Assembly: GCF_016591715.1 (NCBI RefSeq)
Contig: NZ_AP024109.1
Span: forward strand, 1,116,001 to 1,180,000
DNA from: Mesorhizobium sp. J8
GTDB taxonomy: Bacteria; Pseudomonadota; Alphaproteobacteria; Rhizobiales; Rhizobiaceae
DNA: 64,000 nucleotides
Direction of reading: 5' to 3'
A program made the translations under genes and the position numbers. Shown one piece after another: positions 17,353-25,754 of the stretch; the first letter of the stretch is position 1; each line of letters opens with the position of its first letter. The notes beneath the pieces are model-generated. The model saw only the letters and a program-made list of their open reading frames with translations, ran no database searches and was not told the DNA's origin.

Positions 17353-17645
17353 GTCCTTGCCGGCGCCTCATCTGCCGCGGTGCTCGTCAGCCGTGGTCGC
17401 TCGCCATGGGTAACGTGGCCCCATTTACGGATCAAGTAGGAACTTATGTCGTTTATCAACAAAAGTGGACCGACTTTTGTATTTTAATAATTGACGAGCG
17501 CGGAAAAGAGCGCATAAGTATTGGGGGAGGCTAGGAGGAGGGCCGAGGTAAGCGGGCTTTGAGCGCACCACGCGCCGTCCGAATTTTCCTCCGGCCAGCA
17601 AAATCGCGCCGCCTTGCCGGTCGCGGCCGTATGGGAGGTTACCAG
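17353..17645. promoter_or_regulatory. Divergent promoter region between ROK repressor and sugar operon
   Basis: A 293-base gap without a convincing gene. It contains an AT-rich island around 17450-17500 (with TATTTTAATAAT) that is unusual in this GC-rich DNA and carries the inverted repeat at 17459-17480. It is the likely place for promoters of both the repressor and the operon beginning at 17646. Confidence 0.55.
17459..17480. promoter_or_regulatory. Inverted repeat, candidate ROK-repressor operator
   Basis: ACAAAAGT at 17459-17466 is repeated perfectly inverted as ACTTTTGT at 17473-17480, separated by six bases (GGACCG). It overlaps the AT-rich promoter island between the ROK gene and the sugar operon. 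Binding by the ROK protein is inferred from position and form. Confidence 0.55.
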
Positions 17646-18473
17646 ATGCCGGTCAAACTGGCCTATCATGCCAATTGCTGGGGTCCGCTTGGCGGCAATG
17701 CCGTTGGCGTCACCTCGATCACCCAGCTCACCTATCGCACTTTCGGCGACATGGAGCAGGCGATCCGTGAGATCGGCGCGGCCGGCTATGTCGGAACGGA
17801 GCTCTTCGACGGCAATCTCCTCGACTATGAGGGGCGCATCGGGGACTTGCGTGCCGTCTTGGATCAATCGGGTGTGGTTCTCGTCGCCGGCTATTCAGGC
17901 GCCAATTTCATCTTCGACGACATCCTCGGCGAGGAGCTCGTTCGCATCGAGCGCGCCGCGGCGGTGGCGGCGGAGCTTGGGGCCGAGCATCTGGTGGTCG
18001 GCGGCGGCGCCAAGCGCGCCAATGGCCGGCAAGCTGACGATTTCAAGCGCCTCGGCGCGGCGCTCGACAAGGTCATCGATATCGGAGCCAAGACGGGCCT
18101 GCGCGCGCACTACCACCCGCATCTGTCGACCATCGTGGAAGGCCCCGAAGAGGTGCGCGAGATCTTCAGGCACACGGCGATCGACTTCTGTCCGGACACC
18201 GCGCACCTAGCGGCGGCCGGCGGCGATCCGGCAGCGCAGATCCGCGAATTCAAGGATCGCATCAGCTACGTGCACCTGAAAGGCTGGCAGCGCGATCCCT
18301 TCGCCTTCACGCCGCTCGATCGCGGCGACGTCGACATGGCGCCGATCGTCGAGGCGCTTAAGGACATCGGTTTTTCCGGTTGGATCACCACCGAACTCGA
18401 TGCCTGGGCGGATCCGAGGCAAGGAGCAGTACTGAGCATGGACTACCTCAACAAGGCCATGGGGCCACGTTAA
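17646..18473 (+). CDS. IolE-like sugar phosphate isomerase/epimerase (inosose dehydratase family)
   Basis: A 275-residue AP-endonuclease-2-type TIM barrel, starting MPVKLAYHANCWGPLGG with GGGAGGTT about 7 bases upstream. Family features are the H-x-N-C-W-G start of the first strand, GYVGTELFDGN, GLRAHYHPHLSTIVEG, DFCPDTAHLAAAGGDP and YVHLKGW, giving the metal-binding Glu/Asp/His set typical of inosose dehydratase and sugar epimerases. It is the first gene of the rightward sugar operon and precedes the binding protein by 38 bases. Whether the substrate is an inosose or another keto-sugar is not determined. Confidence 0.85.
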   Translation: MPVKLAYHANCWGPLGGNAVGVTSITQLTYRTFGDMEQAIREIGAAGYVGTELFDGNLLDYEGRIGDLRAVLDQSGVVLVAGYSGANFIFDDILGEELVRIERAAAVAAELGAEHLVVGGGAKRANGRQADDFKRLGAALDKVIDIGAKTGLRAHYHPHLSTIVEGPEEVREIFRHTAIDFCPDTAHLAAAGGDPAAQIREFKDRISYVHLKGWQRDPFAFTPLDRGDVDMAPIVEALKDIGFSGWITTELDAWADPRQGAVLSMDYLNKAMGPR

Positions 18474-18511
18474 GCAATCGGGCCTCGCGCCCGTCATCAG
18501 GGAGGAACCTA

Positions 18512-19633
18512 ATGACACGTTTCAGGACAATGACCGCGGTCTTCACGACGGCGTTGCTGGCGACCAGTCTCTATGCCGCCGCGCCCGCCTTCGCCGACCC
18601 GGATTCGGCGCTGGCGGAGCTGCAGAAGACGGTGCTTTCGAAGGGTCCGAACGGCGAGACGCCGGCACCGGCAGCCTCCGTCACGCTGACGGACGAGGAA
18701 CTGGCGAAGATCAAGGACATGAAGGCAACCGCCGCAATCGTCATGCATTATGGCGGCAACGACTGGTCGAGGGCGCAGATCGCAGGGCTCAAGGACCAGT
18801 TCGGCAAGATGGGCATCGAGGTGATCGCTACCACCGATGCCGGCTTCAAGCCGGAAAAGCAGGTCGCCGACCTCGAGACGGTGATGGCGCAGAACCCCAA
18901 GATCATCGTGTCGATCCCGACCGATCCGTCAGCCACGGCATCGGCCTACAAGGCTGCCGCCGACAAGGGTGCCAAGCTGGTGTTCATGGACAACGTTCCG
19001 GCGGGCTTCGCCGCCGGCAAGGACTACGTCTCCGTGGTCTCGGCCGACAATTACGGCAACGGTGTCGCGGCCGCGCATCTGATGGCCAAGGCGCTGGGCG
19101 GCAAGGGCGAGATCGGCCTCGTCTTCCACGCCGCCGATTTCTTCGTCACCAGGCAGCGCTATGACGGCTTCAAGAAGACGATCGCCGACAACTATCCCGA
19201 TATCAAGATCGTCGCCGAGCAGGGTATCGGCGGGCCGGACTTCACCGGCGACGCCGAGAAGGCGGCGTCCGCGATCCTCACCTCGCACCCGACCATCAAC
19301 GGCATCTGGGCAGTGTGGGACGTGCCGGCCGAAGGCGTGATCTCGGCGGCGCGCACCGCCGGCCGCGACGACCTCGTGATCACCACTTGCGATCTCGGCG
19401 AGAATGTCGCCATCAACATGGCAAGCGGCGGCTTCGTGAAGGGGCTGGGCGCCCAGCGTCCGTTCGACCAGGGCGTCACCGAGGCCAAGCTCGCCGGCTA
19501 TGGCCTGCTCGGCAAGGAGGCGCCGGCTTTCGTCGCCCTGCCGGCGCTGCCGGTCACCAAGGACACGCTGCTGGAAGGCTGGAAGGCCGTCTATCACGCC
19601 GAGGCCACCGACAAGATCAAGGGCAGCATGTAG
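18512..19633 (+). CDS. Periplasmic sugar-binding protein (RbsB-type, PBP1 fold)
   Basis: A 373-residue binding protein with a Sec signal peptide (MTRFRTMTAVFTTALLATSL, cleavage probably after APAFA at about residue 28). After a roughly 50-residue extension the type-1 sugar-binding domain starts at ATAAIVMHYGGNDWSRAQI. It contains DNVPAGFAAGKDYVSVVS, the hinge-region AVWDVPAEGVISAA and QRPFDQGV. It supplies sugar to the RbsA/RbsC-type proteins encoded downstream. ATG 18512 follows GGGAGGAACC. Between this gene and the next is a 10-bp stem hairpin, a common feature after binding-protein genes that helps raise their mRNA level relative to transporter genes. Confidence 0.93.
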   Translation: MTRFRTMTAVFTTALLATSLYAAAPAFADPDSALAELQKTVLSKGPNGETPAPAASVTLTDEELAKIKDMKATAAIVMHYGGNDWSRAQIAGLKDQFGKMGIEVIATTDAGFKPEKQVADLETVMAQNPKIIVSIPTDPSATASAYKAAADKGAKLVFMDNVPAGFAAGKDYVSVVSADNYGNGVAAAHLMAKALGGKGEIGLVFHAADFFVTRQRYDGFKKTIADNYPDIKIVAEQGIGGPDFTGDAEKAASAILTSHPTINGIWAVWDVPAEGVISAARTAGRDDLVITTCDLGENVAINMASGGFVKGLGAQRPFDQGVTEAKLAGYGLLGKEAPAFVALPALPVTKDTLLEGWKAVYHAEATDKIKGSM

Positions 19634-19640
19634 CGGCCCC

Positions 19641-19667
19641 GCGGCCGGCGTGCTCCCCGCCGGCCGC
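19641..19667 (+). terminator. Strong hairpin after binding-protein gene (attenuator or mRNA-stabilising)
   Basis: GCGGCCGGCG at 19641-19650 pairs perfectly with CGCCGGCCGC at 19658-19667 across a 7-base loop, starting 8 bases after the stop codon. Only a weak pyrimidine tract (TCCTTCTC) follows, so partial termination or 3'-end protection of the binding-protein mRNA is more likely than a full terminator. Confidence 0.65.
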
Positions 19668-19695
19668 TCCTTCTCAGCTCAATCTGGAGGTTTTC

Positions 19696-20865
19696 ATGAC
19701 CCGAACGCTCAACGTGGCGATGATCGGCGGCGGTTTCATGGGCAAGGCCCATGCAATGGCCTATGCGGCTATGCCGATGTTCTTCTGGCCGGCGCCCGCC
19801 ATTCCCGTGCGCAAGGTCGTGGTCGACGTCACCGATGCCTTGGCCGACGAAGGCCGCCGCCGCTACGGTTTCGAGGAATCGTCCGCCGACTGGCGCGCGG
19901 TGGTGAAGCGGCCGGACATCGACGTCGTCGACATCGTCACACCGAACGACAGCCATGCCGCAATCGCCATCGCCGCAGCGGAAGCCGGCAAGCACATCAT
20001 CTGCGAAAAGCCGCTGGCGCGCGGCGGCGACGAGGCGAAGACCATGCTCGACGCGGTGAAGAAGGCAGGCATCATTCACATGGTCGCCTTCAACTATCGC
20101 CGCACCCCTGCGGTGGCGCTGGCCCGCCAATACATAGAGGAGGGCCGCATCGGCAGGATTCTCAACTTCCGCGGCACCTATCTCCAGGATTGGTCGGCGG
20201 ATCCGGATTCCCCGCTCTCCTGGCGCTTCCAGAAGAAGATCGCCGGCTCCGGCTCGATCGGCGACATCGGCACGCATGTTGTCGATCTTGCCCGCTACCT
20301 TGTCGGCGAGATCGCAGAGGTCAGCGCGCTGGTGCGCACCTACAACAAGACGCGTCCGGTCCAGAGCGGCAATCTTGATAGGCTCGGCGCCGCTGAGAGG
20401 AACACCGGCGCGCAACGGGCCGAGGTCGATGTCGACGATGAGGTGGTGACGCTGCTCAAATTCGCCGGCGGCACCATCGGCTCGCTCGAGGCGACCCGCA
20501 ATGCCTATGGCCGCAACAATTTCATCACTTTCGAGATCCACGGCACCAAGGGCTCCATTGCCTTCAACTACGAACGGCGCGACGAATTGCAGGTCATGTT
20601 CGCCGATGATCCTGCCGACGCGCGCGGGTTCAGGACTGTCTATTCCGGTCCGGCGCATCCCTATGGTTCGGGCCTGTGGCCAATCCCGGCGCTTGGCATC
20701 GGTTATTCCGAGACCAAGATCGTCGAGTGCTTCGACTTCTTCTCGGCCATCGCGTCAGGCAAGCAGCCGTCGCCGAATTTCGAAGACGGCTACAAGACGG
20801 AGCGGGTCGCCGACGCATTGATCGAATCCGGCGAGAGCGGCCAGTGGGTCAAGGTCCGGCCATGA
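19696..20865 (+). CDS. Gfo/Idh/MocA-family NAD(P)-dependent oxidoreductase
   Basis: A 389-residue protein with an N-terminal Rossmann domain (VAMIGGGFMGKAHAMAY) and the conserved CEKPLARG motif (about residue 104), whose Lys is catalytic in the family. The C-terminal dehydrogenase domain includes GSGSIGDIGTHVVDLARYL, with the His/Asp helix that binds substrate. Family members oxidise inositols and sugars or hexosides at a ring carbon. ATG 19696 has TGGAGG upstream; the stop overlaps the ATPase start (ATGA). With the IolE-like enzyme this gives a dehydrogenase plus dehydratase/isomerase pair as in inositol-type catabolism. Confidence 0.92.
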   Translation: MTRTLNVAMIGGGFMGKAHAMAYAAMPMFFWPAPAIPVRKVVVDVTDALADEGRRRYGFEESSADWRAVVKRPDIDVVDIVTPNDSHAAIAIAAAEAGKHIICEKPLARGGDEAKTMLDAVKKAGIIHMVAFNYRRTPAVALARQYIEEGRIGRILNFRGTYLQDWSADPDSPLSWRFQKKIAGSGSIGDIGTHVVDLARYLVGEIAEVSALVRTYNKTRPVQSGNLDRLGAAERNTGAQRAEVDVDDEVVTLLKFAGGTIGSLEATRNAYGRNNFITFEIHGTKGSIAFNYERRDELQVMFADDPADARGFRTVYSGPAHPYGSGLWPIPALGIGYSETKIVECFDFFSAIASGKQPSPNFEDGYKTERVADALIESGESGQWVKVRP

Positions 20866-22448
20866 TCGAGGGGACGCCCGTTCATGCGGTGGAGATGAAG
20901 GGCGTCAGCAAATCCTTCGGCGGCGTCAAGGCGCTCGTAGATGTCGACCTGCAGGTGGAGAAGGGTGAGATCCATGCCCTGCTTGGCGGCAATGGCGCCG
21001 GCAAGTCGACCATCCTCAAAGTGCTGAACGGCGTGCATGCCCCCGACAGCGGCACCATCCTTGTCGACGGCAAGCCGCTCGGCGAAGCCTCGCCCGAGGC
21101 TTCGCGCCGGGCGGGCATCGCCATGATCTTCCAGGAGATGAGCCTGATCCCGACATTGACCGTGGCGCAGAACGTGTTTCTCACCCGCGAAGCCAAGGGC
21201 GCGTTCGGCCTGATCGACGATCGCGCCGCCGAGCGGCGTGCCCGGGATCTGTTCGCCATGCTCGAGGTCGAGGTCGATCCGAAGGCGATCGTCGGCGATC
21301 TCGGCGCCGGCCAGCGGCAATTGACCGAGATCGTCAAGGCGATCTCGCAGAACGCGAAGGTGCTGGTTCTGGACGAGCCATCGACGGCGCTGGCCGTGTC
21401 CGATGTCGAGCGGCTGTTCGCCTTCCTGCGCAAGCTGAGGTCGGATGGCGTGGCCATCATCTATGTCTCGCACCGCATGGACGAGATCGCCCGCATCGCG
21501 GACCGCGCCACCATCCTGCGCGACGGCCGCCATGTCGTCACCGCGCCGCTATCCGACCTGCCGGTCGAAACGATGATCGAACACATTGTCGGCAAACGCT
21601 CACGCGGCTTGTCGGATGTGGCCCGCGGCGGATCGCGCATAGGAAAGCCGTTGCTGGAGTTCGACAACGTGTCGGGCGTGACGAAGCCGAGGAATGCCAG
21701 TTTCGTCGTCCGCAGCGGCGAGGTGGTGGGCCTTGCCGGACTGCTCGGCTCCGGCCGCTCTGCGATCGCGCGGGTCATTGCCGGCATCGAGCCGATCATC
21801 GAAGGAGAAATGCGCATCGCCGGCAAGCCGGTGGTGATCACCAGCCCGAGCGATGCCATCGAGGCCGGCATCGCGCTGGTGCCCGAGGACCGGTTGCGGC
21901 AAGGCGTCATTGCCGAGCATTCGGTCGCCTCCAACATTGCGCTTGCCTCGCTCGACCGATTGAGCCGCAACGGTTTCGTGTCGAACAGCAAGTTGCGCGA
22001 GCAGTCCGACAGCCAGATTGAAAGGCTGCGGATCAAGACCGCTTCGCGCGACAGTGCGGTGCGCACGCTGTCGGGCGGCAATCAGCAGAAGGTCGTCATC
22101 GGCAAATGGCTTTCGACCGAGCCGGATATCCTTGTCCTCGACGAGCCAACCTCCGGCATCGACATCGGTTCGAAGTCGGAAATCATCATGCTGGTGCGCG
22201 AACTCGCCAAGATCGGCAAGGCCATCGTCATGATCTCGTCCGAACTGTCGGAGATGTTGACCGCTTGCGACCGCATACTCGTCATCGCGGACGGGCGCGT
22301 CATGGACGATATAGACCGCGGCGAACTCGACGATCCGTGGGCGCCGAAGGATGATCCGGTCGCGCAGCTGCAGGCGGCGGAGCGCAAGCTGCAGATCGTC
22401 ATCCAGAAAGCGCTGAACAAAAGTGAGGGAGAAACACATGTCCACTGA
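20862..22448 (+). CDS. Sugar ABC transporter ATP-binding protein (RbsA/MglA type, tandem ATPase)
   Basis: A 528-residue protein with two ABC domains. In the first (about 1-240) Walker A is GGNGAGKST, the signature is LGAGQRQ and Walker B is VLVLDEPSTAL. In the second (about 255-500) the Walker A is degenerate (LLGSGRS), the signature is LSGGNQQK and Walker B is ILVLDEPTSGID. Reduced Walker A in the second half is normal for RbsA/MglA/XylG. Translation is coupled to both neighbours by overlaps (ATGA at 20862; permease start inside its 3' end). Confidence 0.94.
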   Translation: MIEGTPVHAVEMKGVSKSFGGVKALVDVDLQVEKGEIHALLGGNGAGKSTILKVLNGVHAPDSGTILVDGKPLGEASPEASRRAGIAMIFQEMSLIPTLTVAQNVFLTREAKGAFGLIDDRAAERRARDLFAMLEVEVDPKAIVGDLGAGQRQLTEIVKAISQNAKVLVLDEPSTALAVSDVERLFAFLRKLRSDGVAIIYVSHRMDEIARIADRATILRDGRHVVTAPLSDLPVETMIEHIVGKRSRGLSDVARGGSRIGKPLLEFDNVSGVTKPRNASFVVRSGEVVGLAGLLGSGRSAIARVIAGIEPIIEGEMRIAGKPVVITSPSDAIEAGIALVPEDRLRQGVIAEHSVASNIALASLDRLSRNGFVSNSKLREQSDSQIERLRIKTASRDSAVRTLSGGNQQKVVIGKWLSTEPDILVLDEPTSGIDIGSKSEIIMLVRELAKIGKAIVMISSELSEMLTACDRILVIADGRVMDDIDRGELDDPWAPKDDPVAQLQAAERKLQIVIQKALNKSEGETHVH

Positions 22449-23406
22449 CCGGGACACCGCCCCTTCGCTGCCCGTAAGGCTCGGTCTCTCCAACTGGCGG
22501 CAGAACATCATCTATATCGGCTTCGTCGTGATCTTCATCGTGTTCGCGATCACGCTGTTCGACAAGGGCTTCCTCAATCCCAACAACCTGCTCAACATCG
22601 TGCGCCAGACGGCGATGATCGCGGTGATGGCGATTGCCATGACCTATGTGCTGTCGGCTGGAGAGATCGACCTCTCCGTCGGGGCGGTGGCGGGGCTGGC
22701 TTCGGTGACCACGGCCATGGCGATCGACGCCGGTGGACCGGTGACCGGCATCGTTGCAGGCCTCGCCACCGGCGCTGTCGTCGGTACCTTCAACGGGCTC
22801 CTGACGACTCGCATCGGCATCCCATCCTTCCTCACCACGCTGGCGATGATGGGGATTGCCACCGGTACCGCGATGTGGATGAGCGATACGGCCGCCGTGC
22901 CGATCATATCGAAGAGCTATTCATGGATTTTTGGCGGCGGCAATATCGGGCCGGCGCCTGTCCTGCTGATCTGGATGCTGGTGCTGGGCGCCATCGGTCA
23001 CATCGTGCTGAGGCGAACGAGCTTCGGCCGGCGTGTGCTGGCCACCGGCGGCGGCGAGGTCGCCGCGCGCTATTCAGGCATCGACACCAGGTCGATCAAG
23101 TTCCGCGTCCTCATCATCTCCGCCATGGCGGCGGCTCTCGCCGGCATGCTTTATGCCGGGCGGCTGCAATCCGGTCGCTTCCAGCTCGGCCAGGGCGACG
23201 AACTGTCGGTCATCGCCGCGGCGGTGCTTGGCGGCACCAGCCTGTTCGGCGGGTCCGGCACGGTGATCGGAACAATCGTCGGCGCGCTGATGATCGGGCT
23301 TATCAACAACGGCTTGATCCTGATGGGTCTGGAGTTCAGCCAGCAACTGATCGCGCGCGGCGCCATCATCATCCTCGCCGTCGCGCTCAGCCAGGGAAGG
23401 AAATGA
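22438..23406 (+). CDS. Sugar ABC transporter permease (RbsC type)
   Basis: A 322-residue inner-membrane permease of the ribose/xylose/galactose class. Family hallmarks are MTYVLSAGEIDLSVGAVAGL, FNGLLTTRIGIPSFLTTLAM and the late AAAVLGGTSLFGGSG segment, with about eight to ten membrane helices. ATG 22438 with GAGGGAG upstream is preferred over the GTG at 22423; it overlaps the ATPase stop by 11 bases. It forms the channel of the importer with the tandem ATPase and the 18512 binding protein. Confidence 0.94.
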   Translation: MSTDRDTAPSLPVRLGLSNWRQNIIYIGFVVIFIVFAITLFDKGFLNPNNLLNIVRQTAMIAVMAIAMTYVLSAGEIDLSVGAVAGLASVTTAMAIDAGGPVTGIVAGLATGAVVGTFNGLLTTRIGIPSFLTTLAMMGIATGTAMWMSDTAAVPIISKSYSWIFGGGNIGPAPVLLIWMLVLGAIGHIVLRRTSFGRRVLATGGGEVAARYSGIDTRSIKFRVLIISAMAAALAGMLYAGRLQSGRFQLGQGDELSVIAAAVLGGTSLFGGSGTVIGTIVGALMIGLINNGLILMGLEFSQQLIARGAIIILAVALSQGRK

Positions 23407-23407
23407 C

Positions 23408-23719
23408 ATGGCGGTTCCCTACACGGTGATCGGCACTGTCGTCGCCAGGCCGGAAACCCGCGAGGAATTGCAGGCGATCCTATCGGGCTTCGTCGAGCCG
23501 ACCCGGGCCGAGGAGGGCTGCATCAACTACGATCTCCATGTCGATCCGGCCGACCCTTGCGTGTTCATGTTCTATGAGAACTGGCGTTCGAAGGACGATC
23601 TCGACCGCCATCTGGCGATGCCGCATCTGAAGCCGCTGTTCGGCCGCCTCGACGATCTGGTCGCACGTCCGGTCGACGTCCGTCGTTTCGTGATGTTGAG
23701 CCGGATGGCGACGACGTGA
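23408..23719 (+). CDS. ABM-domain protein (YgiN-like putative quinol monooxygenase)
   Basis: A 103-residue single-domain protein of the dimeric alpha/beta-barrel superfamily. Recognisable features are RPETREELQAILSGFVEPTRAEEGCINYDLHVDP, split here by its own loop, then FYENWRSKDDLDRHLAMPHLKPL. Small ABM proteins oxidise quinols or bind small reactive products, and commonly end sugar-catabolic operons without a proven role. It starts one base after the permease stop, so it belongs to the sugar operon. A hairpin whose stems contain this gene's and the next gene's stop codons follows. Confidence 0.88.
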   Translation: MAVPYTVIGTVVARPETREELQAILSGFVEPTRAEEGCINYDLHVDPADPCVFMFYENWRSKDDLDRHLAMPHLKPLFGRLDDLVARPVDVRRFVMLSRMATT

Positions 23720-23743
23720 AGCGACGCCGGCTACGTCACGTCG
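23712..23743. terminator. Candidate bidirectional terminator between convergent operons
   Basis: CGACGTGA at 23712-23719 pairs with TCACGTCG at 23736-23743 across 16 bases. The left stem includes the stop codon of the ABM gene and the right stem the stop codon of the minus-strand uronate-dehydrogenase-like gene. There is no long T tract on either side. Confidence 0.5.
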
Positions 23744-24548
23744 GCTTGTCGTCAGGGTGGCCAAGCTCGCAGAACCAGCCACCGAGATATTTCACCGAGG
23801 GTTTGTTCGGATCCGGAACAGGCGTTTTCGCTTCGACGGCCGCGCGGAAAGGTTCGGCGCTGTCCTGCGGGACGAAGCCGAGATGATCGGCGCCGCTGTT
23901 GTCGACCATCTTCAGCTTGTTGTTGGAAATGCCGAAGGAGATCGTGTGGCCGACACGCGGCGCGGTCAGCGATGCCTCGACCAGCCGCACGCAGTCGGCG
24001 AAGGAGAGGTATGACCACAGCATGCGCCGATCGGCCGGCTCGGGAAAGGACGAGAAGATGCGCAGGCACACGGTCTCGATGCCGAACTTGTCCCAATAGA
24101 GCCGACTGAGGCTTTCGACGAAATTCTTCGACACGCCATAGAGGCTGTCGGGGCGCACCGGCGCGTCGACGCCGATATGCGCCTCGATCTCGTGATAGCC
24201 GATGGCGTGGACCGAGGAGGCGTAGATGACGCGCTTCACCCCATGTTTCCGGGCGCCTTCGTAGATGTGGTAGGAGCCGCGGATGCTGGAATCGAGGATG
24301 GTCTGCCACGCGCATTCGAGCGGCGCGCCGCCGAAGTGCACGATCGCGTCGCAGTCCTTGGTCGCCGCGATCGTCGCCTCCATGTCGGCGAGATCGAACA
24401 CCGCTTCTTCTTCGTGCGGCGCGAGATCGCCGAACGGCTCACGCCCCGCCAGGCGGATCGTCTTGGCCAGCGGCACCAGTCCCTTGCGCAACTGCGAGCC
24501 GAGCCGGCCGGCGGCGCCGGTGATCAGAATACGTTCGTAATGCGGCAT
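23736..24548 (-). CDS. NAD-dependent epimerase/dehydratase, uronate-dehydrogenase-like
   Basis: A 270-residue extended-SDR-type protein. The N-terminal cofactor motif is ILITGAAGRLGSQL. It also has the family's short DLADMEAT / HFGGAPLE segments, the catalytic YGVSK (Tyr and Lys four apart), and the late SFGISNN motif typical of bacterial uronate dehydrogenases (Udh, which oxidise galacturonate or glucuronate to aldarolactones). Udh itself is an inference; related enzymes act on other aldehydes or sugars. It starts three bases after the aminotransferase stop and is the last gene of the long minus-strand operon, although it might equally serve the convergent sugar operon. Confidence 0.82.
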   Translation of the reverse strand: MPHYERILITGAAGRLGSQLRKGLVPLAKTIRLAGREPFGDLAPHEEEAVFDLADMEATIAATKDCDAIVHFGGAPLECAWQTILDSSIRGSYHIYEGARKHGVKRVIYASSVHAIGYHEIEAHIGVDAPVRPDSLYGVSKNFVESLSRLYWDKFGIETVCLRIFSSFPEPADRRMLWSYLSFADCVRLVEASLTAPRVGHTISFGISNNKLKMVDNSGADHLGFVPQDSAEPFRAAVEAKTPVPDPNKPSVKYLGGWFCELGHPDDKPT

Positions 24549-24551
24549 TCT

Positions 24552-25754
24552 CTACTCCACTTGCGCGACGGCGCCGTTGATGCGCGCGATCGCTTCGGTC
24601 AGCACCTCTTCGCTGGTTGCGGTCGAGATGCGGAAATAGGGTGACAGTCCATAGGCGACGCCGGGCACCGACGCCACCCTCCCTTCGTTGAGAAGATAGT
24701 TCGCTACGGCCGCGTCGTCCTCCAGAACGACGCCCTTGGCCGTCTTGCGGCCGATCAGGCTGGCGCAGCCGATATAGGCGTAGAAGGCACCCTCCGGTGG
24801 CGACAGCGTCAGTCCGTTGATCTTGCTGATGCCGTCGACGACCAGGTCGCGGCGCCTCTCGAAAGCCTGGCGAAAACGCGCGACCTCGCCCTGCGGGCCG
24901 TTGAGCGCGGCGACGGTCGCCGCCTGCGCGATCGAGCACACGGATGTGCAGGACTGGCTCTGGATCGTCGACATCGCCTTGAGAAGCGGCACCGGTCCGG
25001 CCGCATAGCCGACACGCCACCCGGTCATGGCATAGGATTTCGAGACGCCGTTGACGATCAGCGTGCGGTCCCTGAGCTCGGGGCAGGCCTTGCCGAAGGA
25101 GACGAACTTGCGCCCGTCGAAGAGGATGTGCTCGTAGATCTCGTCGGAGAGGATCAACACCTGCGGATGCTTGGCCAGCACAGTGCCCAGCGCCTTGAGA
25201 TCGGACTCGGAATAGACCGCGCCGGACGGGTTCCCCGGCATGTTGAGGAAGAGCCACTTCGTCCTCGGCGTGATCGCCTTTTGGAGCAGCTCCGGCGTCA
25301 GCCGGAACCCGCTGGTTTCCGGGCATTCTACGACGACCGGCGTGCCGCCGAGCAGCTTCACCATTTCGGGGTAGGAGACGAAATAGGGCGCCGGCAGGAT
25401 CGCCTCGTCGCCGATTTCCAGCGTCGCCATCAACGCGTTGAAGATGATCTGCTTGGCGCCGTTGGCCACCACGATGTCGTCGGCCGTGTAGTCCAGCCCG
25501 TTCTCGCGGCGGAATTTTCCGGCCACCGCTTCGCGCACTTCGGCCGTGCCGGCTGCGGCGGTGTAGAGCGTCTGGCCGGCCTTCGCGGCGAAATGGGCGG
25601 CGTCGATGATGTGGAGCGGCGTCGGAAAATCGGGCTCGCCCAATCCGAGGTCGATCACGTCGACGCCCTTGGCGCGCAGCGCCTTGGCGGCCTGCGAGGC
25701 CGCCATCGAGGCCGAGGGCTTCACCGCCGACAGGCGCGAGGCAACATAGCTCAT
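24552..25754 (-). CDS. Class I/II pyridoxal-phosphate aminotransferase (aspartate aminotransferase family)
   Basis: A 400-residue PLP enzyme starting MSYVASRLSAVKPSASM. Fold-type I features: LGLGEPDFPTP near the N terminus, MPGNPSGAVYSE, SDEIYEHILFDG and the Schiff-base lysine in SKSYAMTGWRVGYAAGP. Length and motifs match the AspC/ArAT Igamma subgroup, which uses aspartate, aromatic or other amino acids with 2-oxoglutarate. ATG 25754 overlaps the HyuB stop by four bases, so it is part of the same operon. Here it probably converts the amino acid released by the hydrolase steps to its 2-oxo acid, which the ThDP enzyme upstream could decarboxylate (inference). Confidence 0.9.
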   Translation of the reverse strand: MSYVASRLSAVKPSASMAASQAAKALRAKGVDVIDLGLGEPDFPTPLHIIDAAHFAAKAGQTLYTAAAGTAEVREAVAGKFRRENGLDYTADDIVVANGAKQIIFNALMATLEIGDEAILPAPYFVSYPEMVKLLGGTPVVVECPETSGFRLTPELLQKAITPRTKWLFLNMPGNPSGAVYSESDLKALGTVLAKHPQVLILSDEIYEHILFDGRKFVSFGKACPELRDRTLIVNGVSKSYAMTGWRVGYAAGPVPLLKAMSTIQSQSCTSVCSIAQAATVAALNGPQGEVARFRQAFERRRDLVVDGISKINGLTLSPPEGAFYAYIGCASLIGRKTAKGVVLEDDAAVANYLLNEGRVASVPGVAYGLSPYFRISTATSEEVLTEAIARINGAVAQVE

